Part shown: piece by piece, positions 1 through 5,455 of the stretch | Layout of the letters: each line of letters opens with the position of its first letter | How positions within the stretch are numbered: position 1 is the first letter of the stretch | Translations under genes and position numbers: made by a program | DNA from: Dehalococcoidia bacterium | GTDB lineage: Bacteria; Chloroflexota; Dehalococcoidia; GIF9; UBA5629 | NCBI GenBank assembly: GCA_012961565.1 | Contig: DTZC01000156.1 | Location: forward strand, 1-5,455 | DNA: 5,455 bases | Direction of reading: 5' to 3' | Notes under the pieces: generated by a model | What the model was told of the DNA's origin: nothing | Databases searched by the model: none | Seen by the model: only the letters and a program-made list of their open reading frames with translations

Positions 1-846
1 ATCAAGCGCTCCGTTTCGATAGATGTTCACCAGCTGTTCTTTCAAGCCGTCTTGTGCCTTCTCCAGGGCATAAGCGATGGGAAGCGTCTTTTTCCTGCGC
101 CGGATATCGCTTGCCAGTGGCTTACCTGTTTCCTCTTTGTCCCCCCAAATTCCCAGGATGTCGTCTCTTATTTGGAAAGCGAGGCCCAGATTCCTACCAA
201 TACTGCGGAAGCTTTCAATCAAGTCCGCATCGTCCGTGCCAAGTGAAGTTCCAACCTCCATAGCGCAGGCTATTAGTGAGGCTGTCTTTCCCTCGATCAT
301 CCTCAAATAATCGCTCACCGTGATGTCGAAGCGGCTCTCATAGCTTATATCCAGATATTGACCTTCGATGAGTCTCAGGCTGGTCTCATCCAAGAGACGC
401 TGGATATGCCGTTGCTTTTCTAATGGGACGCCATGGCTCTCCAGCCGTAGCAAAGCGATATTAGCGAGGATGCGCATTGCTGTCCCAGCATTAATGGCCT
501 GCGGCTTTCCCCAGATGCTCCATACCGTGGGCCTGTGCCGCCGCTCTCTGTCATCATCCTGAATATCATCATGGATGAGGGAATAGTTATGTACCAGTTC
601 GATAGCTGCCGCCGCTGGCAGTGCTCGCCGATACTCACCCCCAACAGCTTCGCAGGCAAGCAAACATAGAGTAGGTCGCAGTGCCTTACCCACCAAGCCC
701 TGCTGATGATTCCCTTTTTCGTCTATCCAGCCGAAGTGGTAGCGCATCATGTCATACAGTGGAGATTGTCGCTCAGCCAGCACAGACCTGAGCTCGGTGT
801 CGATCTCAATCCGATATCTTTCCAGAACGGTAGGCAGCGTAGACAC
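1..846 (-). CDS. Trans-isoprenyl diphosphate synthase (polyprenyl synthetase), 3' end beyond the window
   Basis: Cytoplasmic class I prenyltransferase that adds IPP units to an allylic diphosphate, for example making FPP or GGPP for quinone tails and lipid carriers. I translated the minus strand directly: 282 codons without a stop, leaving the window before the C-terminus (family length is about 320-330 residues). Visible motifs are GKALRP near residues 53-58 (IPP binding), the first Asp-rich motif DDIQDDD at 93-99 followed by RRHRPT, GKT at 186-188, the second Asp-rich region FQIRDDILGIWGD at 224-236, and a downstream SDIRRRKK. The last Asp of the classical DDxxD second motif is Gly (G232). 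Tyr88, five residues before the first motif, suggests a short C15-C20 product by the known chain-length rule; that is inference. The start is GTG at 846, ten bases after the dxs stop, with only a weak ribosome site. It gives the usual N-terminal LERYRxEIDxELR helix, and no in-frame ATG lies nearer than residue 34. It is probably translationally coupled to dxs. Confidence 0.93.
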   Translation of the reverse strand, partial: MSTLPTVLERYRIEIDTELRSVLAERQSPLYDMMRYHFGWIDEKGNHQQGLVGKALRPTLCLLACEAVGGEYRRALPAAAAIELVHNYSLIHDDIQDDDRERRHRPTVWSIWGKPQAINAGTAMRILANIALLRLESHGVPLEKQRHIQRLLDETSLRLIEGQYLDISYESRFDITVSDYLRMIEGKTASLIACAMEVGTSLGTDDADLIESFRSIGRNLGLAFQIRDDILGIWGDKEETGKPLASDIRRRKKTLPIAYALEKAQDGLKEQLVNIYRNGALD

Positions 847-856
847 GTCGCTTACT

Positions 857-2728
857 CTATCTGAATGATGCCTCCCCCACAAGCTCAGGGAAAGCTGCCG
901 TGACACACTTTGCTATCCCTTCAGAATCGAGCTTGAACATCGCGCGGAACAGCTCCTGAGTGCCGTGCTCAATAAACCTGTCAGGCAAACCGAGGCACTC
1001 CACCTTGACCCCCTCCAATTTGATCTTACCTAGTAGCTCCAGCACGGCGCTGCCAAAGCCTCCAGCGAGGGCGTTCTCTTCCACGGTAAGAAGCCTCTTC
1101 GTACTGGCAGCCAATCCCATGATCAGTTCTGAATCTAAAGGCTTGGCAAAACGGGCATTGGCTACCGTACAATGAATGCCTTCCTTTCCCAGCTTTTCAG
1201 CGGCGGTGAGAGCCGGATAGACTGCTGAACCAATAGCCAGGATACCAACGTCTCCCCCTTCTTTAAGCATCTCGCCTTTACCGAGGGGCAGTAACCGGAA
1301 ATCCGATGCCAGCGCTACACCGTGTCCGCTGCCCCTGGGATATCGGACTGCCACTGGCTGACCAGCGTTGATCGCCGTATAAAGCAGGTGCTGAAGCTCA
1401 TCCTCGTCCTTGGGAGCGGCGATGATCATATTGGGAATAGCACGAAGGTAAGAGATATCGAAGGCGCCTTGATGTGTCTTGCCATCATCACCAACGATGC
1501 CACCACGGTCGAGCGCAAAGACTACCGGTAGGTTTTGTATGCAGACATCATGAATAATCTGGTCGTAGGCTCGCTGTAAGAAGGTGGAGTAGATGGCGAC
1601 GATGGGGATAAACCCCTGGGTAGCTAGTCCGGCAGCTAGCGTCACCGCGTGCTGCTCGCAGATGCCAACGTCAAAGACCCGGTCAGGAAAGTGTGCGGCG
1701 ACTGAGGTCAAGCCAGTTCCATCGAGCATGGCTGCCGTAATCGCCACCACCCTCTTGTTCTGTTGCATCAGACGGAGGACGGTTCGGCCGAAGACTTGGC
1801 TATAAGAGGGAGCATCTTTGGCCTTGGCGTCATTAGGTGGCACGCCATGAAATTTAGTGGCATTGGCTTCGGCAACGGCATAGCCTTTACCCTTTCTGGT
1901 GAGAACATGAACTAGCACTGGCTTGGATTCAAAGTCGCGAGCCCTGGTGAGTGCTGCCTCCAGTTCTTTGATATTATGACCGTCCACCGGACCAAGATAG
2001 GAGAAGCCAAGTTGCTCCCAAAAAATGTTAGGCAGGAGAACACTCTCAAACCTGCTCTTAATGCGCTTACTGAGTTCCCAGGCAAGTTCTCCAAATGGCA
2101 GACGTGCGACCGTCTTCCTCACTTTCTTCTTGGCGAACTCGTACCTTGCGTCAAATCTCACTTGGTTAAGCAGCTTGGACATCGCTCCAACGCTAGGAGA
2201 GATAGACATGCCGTTATCATTGAGAACCACGATAAGCTTGGTGCCCAGGTGGCCGGCATGGTTGACTGCCTCAAAAGCCATACCAGCACCAAGCGAGCCA
2301 TCGCCAATAATGGCAACGACATGGTAAGATGACTTGTTCAAATCTCGGGCCAAGGCTATGCCCAAAGCTGCTGAGACAGAAGTTCCAGCATGCCCGGCCC
2401 CAAAAGGGTCATGTGGACTCTCAGCGCGCGTGGTAAAACCCGATAACCCTCCATATTGGCGTAGCGTGCCAAACTTATCTCTGCGCCCGGTTAGTAGCTT
2501 GTGAGCGTAACATTGATGTCCCACGTCCCACACTATCTTGTCTTCGGGACTGGTGAAAACCCGGTGCAAGGCTATAGTCAGCTCAACGACGCCTAGGTTG
2601 GAAGCAAGGTGCCCGCCATTCAGGGACACGGTCTGAATTAGCTGCTGGCGTATTTCAGCGGCAAGTCTCTTAAGTTCTGCGAACCCCAACCCCTTTAGGT
2701 CAGCAGGAGAGTCGATCTTGTCCAGCAC
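857..2728 (-). CDS. dxs: 1-deoxy-D-xylulose-5-phosphate synthase (DXS)
   Basis: Thiamine diphosphate enzyme that condenses pyruvate and glyceraldehyde 3-phosphate into DXP, the entry step of the MEP isoprenoid pathway; DXP is also used for thiamine and pyridoxal synthesis in many bacteria. From GTG at 2728 the protein is 623 residues, normal for the family. Motifs in order are GGHLASNLG with His40, WDVGHQCYAHK with His71 and His76, GHAGTS near 112-117, the ThDP/Mg site GDG at 142-144 through NDN at 170-172, the catalytic-Glu motif CEQHAV with Glu358, DRGGIVGDDGKTHQG near 407-421 (Arg408, His419), YPRG at 463-466, and the C-terminal transketolase-like DRFIEHG at 583-589. The frame stays open upstream to an ATG at 2812. 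That ATG lies between the -35 and -10 of the gene's own promoter, so I prefer the GTG preceded by GGGAGG, which also gives the family-typical LDKIDSPADLK start. The gene leads a two-gene isoprenoid operon with the downstream prenyltransferase. Confidence 0.97.
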   Translation of the reverse strand: MLDKIDSPADLKGLGFAELKRLAAEIRQQLIQTVSLNGGHLASNLGVVELTIALHRVFTSPEDKIVWDVGHQCYAHKLLTGRRDKFGTLRQYGGLSGFTTRAESPHDPFGAGHAGTSVSAALGIALARDLNKSSYHVVAIIGDGSLGAGMAFEAVNHAGHLGTKLIVVLNDNGMSISPSVGAMSKLLNQVRFDARYEFAKKKVRKTVARLPFGELAWELSKRIKSRFESVLLPNIFWEQLGFSYLGPVDGHNIKELEAALTRARDFESKPVLVHVLTRKGKGYAVAEANATKFHGVPPNDAKAKDAPSYSQVFGRTVLRLMQQNKRVVAITAAMLDGTGLTSVAAHFPDRVFDVGICEQHAVTLAAGLATQGFIPIVAIYSTFLQRAYDQIIHDVCIQNLPVVFALDRGGIVGDDGKTHQGAFDISYLRAIPNMIIAAPKDEDELQHLLYTAINAGQPVAVRYPRGSGHGVALASDFRLLPLGKGEMLKEGGDVGILAIGSAVYPALTAAEKLGKEGIHCTVANARFAKPLDSELIMGLAASTKRLLTVEENALAGGFGSAVLELLGKIKLEGVKVECLGLPDRFIEHGTQELFRAMFKLDSEGIAKCVTAAFPELVGEASFR

Positions 2729-2739
2729 TACCAGAGAGT

Positions 2740-2745
2740 CCTCCC
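2740..2745 (-). promoter_or_regulatory. Ribosome binding site of dxs
   Basis: GGGAGG on the minus strand lies 11 bases before the GTG at 2728. The spacing is slightly long, but this is the only good Shine-Dalgarno match in the leader, and no in-frame ATG exists between the predicted transcription start and this point. It therefore decides the dxs start. Confidence 0.65.
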
Positions 2746-2774
2746 ATCTGAGGAATGCGATGATAGCATAGGGT

Positions 2775-2788
2775 GCCGATGCATCGGC
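2775..2788. repeat. 14-bp perfect palindrome in the dxs leader
   Basis: GCCGATGCATCGGC is a perfect inverted repeat. It begins about four bases after the predicted dxs transcription start (near 2792), at roughly +5 to +18. As DNA it has the size and position of a dimeric repressor operator. As RNA it could fold into a 5-bp stem (GCCGA/UCGGC) with a UGCA loop at the 5' end of the message, which could affect stability. The sequence alone does not decide between these, and chance remains possible. Confidence 0.45.
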
Positions 2789-2798
2789 TGACGAGGTA

Positions 2799-2828
2799 AT
2801 TATACAACTCATGGGAATCTTTTGTCAA
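2799..2828 (-). promoter_or_regulatory. Sigma70-type promoter of the dxs operon
   Basis: On the minus strand, TTGACA (2828-2823) and TATAAT (2804-2799) are separated by 18 bases, so both hexamers match the consensus exactly. Transcription should start near G2792, giving a leader of about 64 bases before the GTG at 2728. The location directly upstream of the preferred dxs start supports both the promoter and the start choice. Confidence 0.85.
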
Positions 2829-3093
2829 GGGGAGTCTCTTCCAATACAAGATGAGCCTGGAGAAGGTCAAGAAAACATATCTCTACCAGAATGTAATGGC
2901 CCCGGTTGCAACACCCAGCACTTCATCGAGCTTCTGGCTGAACGAGAAGATATTATACTGTTTCGTTCTTCTAGACGGCGTATTCGGCTTGCCGTCGGGA
3001 TAAAGAGAGCCCGAGAAAAAGACGGGCACCGAAGCGCAGACATCCCGGCCACTGGACCTGGGCCAGAGCATCTCTAGTGCAGACCTCTCAGAG
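2829..3093. other. Divergent intergenic region with short potential stem-loops, no clear gene
   Basis: Part of a roughly 490-base gap between dxs and the divergent M16 gene. Open frames on both strands here have no recognisable domains. Short inverted repeats cluster in one part: GACGGC/GCCGTC (2974-2979 with 2991-2996), GCCCG/CGGGC (3009-3013 with 3023-3027), GGCC/GGCC (3047-3050 with 3061-3064) and AGAG/CTCT (3065-3068 with 3072-3075). None carries a following T-run typical of a terminator, and I recognise no riboswitch, tRNA or known small RNA. It could be a leader, an unannotated structured RNA or decayed sequence. Confidence 0.4.
2851..3003 (+). CDS. Doubtful 50-codon open frame, no recognised product
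   Basis: An ATG-to-TAA frame encoding about 50 residues, starting MSLEKVKKTY and ending in a short hydrophobic stretch (ILYCFVLLDGVFG). I do not recognise it. In its favour, it has a basic helix-like start and reasonably balanced codons. Against it, the nearest purine-rich ribosome site (AGGGGAG at 2828-2834) is about 16 bases from the ATG, too far to be convincing, no strong plus-strand promoter is visible, and other frames are open over the same stretch. It may be noise or a gene remnant. Confidence 0.12.
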   Translation: MSLEKVKKTYLYQNVMAPVATPSTSSSFWLNEKILYCFVLLDGVFGLPSG

Positions 3094-3157
3094 TGTATAC
3101 AGACAGGAGGGTGACAAATGCACTGAACAATTAGGGTGACATTTTCACCGGACAACA
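3094..3157. mobile_element. Possible solo insertion-sequence end with two 25-bp direct repeats
   Basis: Two adjacent copies of a 25-bp unit start at 3108 and 3133, each with AGGGTGACA followed by a diverged tail ending near ACAA; they match at 18 of 25 positions. A TGT at 3094 precedes them. Tandem subterminal repeats with a GGGTGACA core inside a TG-starting tip resemble the ends of IS21/IS481-type elements that I remember. No transposase gene and no inverted partner (TGTCACCCT) was found in the nearby upstream gap, so this would be a remnant or solo end. The repeats are seen; the transposon origin is inference. Confidence 0.4.
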
Positions 3158-3179
3158 ATACGAGTGCCCCGAAGCCGCG

Positions 3180-3209
3180 TTGACGCTGGGTATTAGCAAC
3201 CAGTACAAT
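3180..3209 (+). promoter_or_regulatory. Sigma70-type promoter of the M16 peptidase gene, probably giving a leaderless mRNA
   Basis: TTGACG (3180-3185) and TACAAT (3204-3209) are separated by 18 bases, each one mismatch from consensus. The expected start of transcription is near A3216, only about three bases before the ATG at 3219. No Shine-Dalgarno sequence precedes that ATG, which fits a leaderless or nearly leaderless transcript. Confidence 0.65.
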
Positions 3210-3218
3210 GCTGGCATC

Positions 3219-4484
3219 ATGTATCGGAAAACTACTTTCGATAACGGGTTGCGCCTTCTTGCCTGTCGAATGCCTCATACTCGTTCCGTATCAATAGTTT
3301 TTTTCATAGGCGCAGGACCACGCTACGAGACCGGTGCCGAAGCTGGCATTTCACATTTCATCGAGCATCTCTGCTTTAAGGGAACAGAAAAACGTCGGAG
3401 TTCCAAGGAAATCAGTGAGACCATTGAAAGCGTTGGTGGCATAATTAATGGCGGCACTGATAAAGAACTGACTACATTCTGGTGTCGTGTGACCAGCCAA
3501 CACTTCTTTCTAGCTTTGGATGTACTTATTGACCTGTTGCGACACTCCCGCTTTGAAGCCGAAGACATCGACCGTGAACGCCAGATAATAATCGAAGAGA
3601 TAAACATGACTCTCGATTCACCGCGACAGCGAGTGTCCGTACTGATAGATGAACTTCTGTGGCCCGGGCAACCGCTGGGACGTGACATCGCCGGGAACAA
3701 AGAAACTGTAGCCGCCCTCACACGTCAACAGATGCTCGCCTTTTTCTCCAGCCATTATCTACCCAACAATACCGTAGTAAGCATTGCTGGCGATATTGAC
3801 CTTGAGCAAGTAGAACATACCGTTGGCCAGGCGTTGGGAGAATGGAAACCCGATAAACTATCCGCCGGCCTCCCCAACATTGGTGACCAGAAAGCGCCTC
3901 GGCTACACATCGAGTTCCGGGACATTGAACAGGTCCACCTCTGCTTGGGTATACCAGGGATGTCTTTTTTTCATCCTGACCGCTATGCAGTTGACCTGCT
4001 GAGCATAATACTCGGGGAGGGAATGAGCAGCCGCCTTTTCGTCACCATAAGGGAGCAACAAGGACTAGCCTACGATATCCATAGTTATGCTGACCACTTC
4101 AAAGATTCGGGGGCCATTATCATTCACGCCGGCGTTGACCCGAGTCGCGTTGACACTGCTCTCAAAGCAATCATAGAGCAGGTTTCCCAGCTTAAGGAGC
4201 ATATCTCCGAATCCGAACTTGCAAAAGCCAAGGAAATAGCTAAAGGGCGACTGTTATTAAGTCTAGAAAACAGCCGCAATGTTGCTGGCTGGCTAGGAAC
4301 CCAAGAGATACTTACCAATCGCATCTTGACCGTCGATGAGGTCATAGCCCTAGTAGAAGCCGTTACTACTAAAGACCTGACCCGAGTAGCCCGGCAACTT
4401 CTGACCAATGACAAGCTAAACTTGGCTATCGTGGGTCCGGTCAAAGAAAAAGAAGGGGAGCTATTCAAGCTGCTCAAACTTTGA
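3219..4484 (+). CDS. M16-family zinc metallopeptidase (processing-peptidase-like)
   Basis: A 421-residue protein of the pitrilysin/mitochondrial-processing-peptidase family, the usual size for the two-domain bacterial M16B type. The inverted zinc motif HFIEH is at residues 46-50 (His46, Glu49 as catalytic base, His50), and the third zinc ligand is Glu127 in IIIEEINM, matching the HxxEHx76E spacing, so the enzyme should be active. The second, non-catalytic half contains the conserved GEGMSSRLFVTIRE...GLAY region with Arg278 and Tyr285, which in this family contact substrate. No signal peptide or membrane segment is seen, so it is probably cytoplasmic. The substrate is unknown; bacterial relatives degrade or process peptides. 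The ATG at 3219 gives the family-typical MYRKTTFDNGLRLL start. An in-frame TTG at 3180 coincides with the -35 hexamer and is unlikely to be transcribed. The gene stands alone, diverges from dxs and converges on groEL. Confidence 0.94.
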   Translation: MYRKTTFDNGLRLLACRMPHTRSVSIVFFIGAGPRYETGAEAGISHFIEHLCFKGTEKRRSSKEISETIESVGGIINGGTDKELTTFWCRVTSQHFFLALDVLIDLLRHSRFEAEDIDRERQIIIEEINMTLDSPRQRVSVLIDELLWPGQPLGRDIAGNKETVAALTRQQMLAFFSSHYLPNNTVVSIAGDIDLEQVEHTVGQALGEWKPDKLSAGLPNIGDQKAPRLHIEFRDIEQVHLCLGIPGMSFFHPDRYAVDLLSIILGEGMSSRLFVTIREQQGLAYDIHSYADHFKDSGAIIIHAGVDPSRVDTALKAIIEQVSQLKEHISESELAKAKEIAKGRLLLSLENSRNVAGWLGTQEILTNRILTVDEVIALVEAVTTKDLTRVARQLLTNDKLNLAIVGPVKEKEGELFKLLKL

Positions 4485-4531
4485 AATTCCTTCCAAGGTC
4501 TTGCGCCTGATAAATAAGGAGAAGTAAACAT

Positions 4532-4565
4532 AAGCAAGGGCTGCCGCCGGCGGCAGCCCTTGCTT
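4532..4565. terminator. Bidirectional terminator: perfect 34-bp inverted repeat
   Basis: Two 17-base arms (4532-4548 and 4549-4565) are exact reverse complements, very G+C-rich in the middle and beginning AAGCAAGGG. RNA from either strand would form a stem of about 15 bp with a four-base loop. It lies between the converging M16 and groEL stops (47 and 19 bases away). The A/T-rich outer arms and the following T-rich stretch on each side (CTTTT on plus, TGTTTACTT on minus) are modest, so termination may rely on the strong stem. Confidence 0.8.
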
Positions 4566-4584
4566 CAGCTTTTAGGATACCTTC

Positions 4585-5455
4585 TTAGTACTCCGGCATA
4601 GGTGGCGCTGGAGCCTTTTCTTTCTCTGGAATGTCGGTTACCAGTGACTCAGTGGTTAGAATCATGGTAGCGATACTGGCAGCGTTCTCCAGACCAGTCC
4701 TGGTAACTTTAAGTGGGTCAATGATGCCCTTGGACACCATATCACCGTAATCATTATTCACCGCATCATAACCAACACCTTTCTCGCTGCTCTTCACCTT
4801 ATCAACCACCACTGAGCCCTCCTGTCCGGCATTTTCGGCAATCCAGCGCACTGGCTCCTCCACGGCGCGCTTCAGCATACTGAGCCCCGTAGCCTCATCC
4901 CCATCTACCTTGACTTTGTCGAGGGCTGAGCTAGCATTGATTAGGGCGACTCCACCACCAGGCAGAATACCCTCTTCTACCGCAGCCCGGGTTGCCGACA
5001 GGGCGTCCTCAACACGATGCTTCTTCTCCTTAAGCTCGACCTCAGTAGCAGCTCCCACTTTAATTACAGCAACACCGCCAGCCAGCTTAGCCAGCCTCTC
5101 CTGGAGCTTCTCCTTATCATAGTCCGAGGTAGTCTCGTCAATCTGCGCTTTTATCTGCTTGATTCGAGCCTGGATAGCCTCCTCAGAACCTTTACCCTCA
5201 ACAATGGTGGTGTTGTCCTTGTCGGCTACCACCCTCCGGGCTCGACCCAAGTCAGCCACAGTAGCTGATTCAAGCTTCCTACCCACCTCCTCAGAAATAA
5301 CCTTACCACCGGTCAGGATAGCTATATCCTCAAGCATCGCCTTGCGCCTGTCGCCAAAGCCCGGTGCCTTGACCGCCAGACAATTGAGCGTTCCTCTGAG
5401 CTTATTCACTACCAGCGTAGCCAAGGCTTCACCCTCTACATCCTCAGCTATGATG
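4585..5455 (-). CDS. groEL: Chaperonin GroEL (Hsp60), C-terminal half; 5' end beyond the window
   Basis: ATP-driven folding chaperonin that forms double heptameric rings with GroES as lid, in the cytoplasm. The 289 residues present start at [17 protein letters not shown], corresponding to about residue 250 of the E. coli protein, so the first half is missing. Order: rest of the apical domain with [14 protein letters not shown], the [25 protein letters not shown] segment, the intermediate domain with [15 protein letters not shown] (fragment Asp150, equivalent to the ATP-hydrolysing Asp398), then GGG at 166-168 and the equatorial IIDPLKVTR (Asp246, equivalent to Asp495). The Asn479 position is Asp here ([11 protein letters not shown]). 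The tail is short and ends PAPPMPEY instead of Gly-Gly-Met repeats. The frame continues to the window edge, so the TTG at 5424 is not the start. The gene ends at the shared terminator; groES, if linked, would lie outside the window. Confidence 0.97.
   Translation of the reverse strand, partial: IIAEDVEGEALATLVVNKLRGTLNCLAVKAPGFGDRRKAMLEDIAILTGGKVISEEVGRKLESATVADLGRARRVVADKDNTTIVEGKGSEEAIQARIKQIKAQIDETTSDYDKEKLQERLAKLAGGVAVIKVGAATEVELKEKKHRVEDALSATRAAVEEGILPGGGVALINASSALDKVKVDGDEATGLSMLKRAVEEPVRWIAENAGQEGSVVVDKVKSSEKGVGYDAVNNDYGDMVSKGIIDPLKVTRTGLENAASIATMILTTESLVTDIPEKEKAPAPPMPEY

Noticed and set aside
2729..2812. N-terminal extension of DXS starting at the ATG at 2812
   Set aside because: The ATG falls in the spacer between the -35 and -10 hexamers of the dxs promoter, and the extension has no family similarity. 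The GTG at 2728 with an upstream GGGAGG gives the normal start.
3009..3027. GCCCG/CGGGC hairpin as a terminator
   Set aside because: The stem is only 5 bp with a 9-base loop and no T-run follows on either strand.
2811..3077. 88-codon plus-strand open frame
   Set aside because: It begins inside the dxs promoter, has no ribosome site, and its translation is low-complexity with no known domain. It looks like chance.
3031..3078. Cobalamin riboswitch suspected from GCCACTG near 3048
   Set aside because: The other conserved blocks of that riboswitch are not present in order around it, and the neighbouring genes have no B12 link.
3105..3126. Strong AGGAGG sequence followed by ATG at 3118
   Set aside because: The frame is ATG CAC TGA, only two codons. 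The match is better explained as part of the 25-bp direct repeat.
3180..3218. Longer M16 protein starting at TTG 3180
   Set aside because: The TTG is the first half of the -35 hexamer, has no Shine-Dalgarno sequence, and the extra 13 residues do not match the family start.
2883..3278. 131-codon minus-strand open frame across the intergenic gap
   Set aside because: It overlaps the M16 start, its promoter and the direct repeats. It has no recognisable domain or ribosome site, and its end is antisense to coding sequence.
4516..4608. Possible small frame after AAGGAG at 4516-4521
   Set aside because: The codon at the right spacing is ATA, and the frame reads straight through the terminator palindrome, giving an Arg-rich nonsense peptide.

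Overview
This looks like an ordinary housekeeping segment of a bacterial chromosome. It carries two partial and two complete protein genes, plus one divergent intergenic region with several unexplained signals. The likely source is a member of the Chloroflexota, possibly the Dehalococcoidia. That assignment rests on remembered features: the GroEL tail ends in Pro-Glu-Tyr and lacks Gly-Gly-Met repeats, and the flavour of the DXS and prenyltransferase sequences fits. No search was run, so the taxonomy is an inference. I found no phage, CRISPR, toxin or defence genes, and no clearly new multi-gene system.

Layout. Positions 1-846 (minus strand) hold most of a trans-isoprenyl diphosphate synthase whose C-terminus lies outside the window. 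Ten bases upstream of it, on the same strand, dxs occupies 857-2728 and encodes 1-deoxy-D-xylulose-5-phosphate synthase, the first enzyme of the MEP pathway. The two form a compact isoprenoid operon: DXS feeds synthesis of IPP and DMAPP, and the synthase condenses these into longer prenyl diphosphates. The operon has a full-consensus sigma70-type promoter at 2799-2828 and a 14-bp perfect palindrome at the very start of its leader.

Positions 2829-3179 are a divergent intergenic stretch with no convincing large gene. It holds a 50-codon open frame of doubtful status, several short potential stem-loops, and at 3094-3157 a pair of imperfect 25-bp direct repeats that resemble one end of an insertion sequence. 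A second promoter (3180-3209) then drives an M16-family zinc metallopeptidase gene (3219-4484, plus strand). This promoter sits so close to the start codon that the message is probably leaderless.

The peptidase gene converges on groEL (4585-5455, minus strand; the 5' half lies beyond the window). The 100-bp gap between them contains a perfect 34-bp inverted repeat that most likely terminates transcription from both sides.
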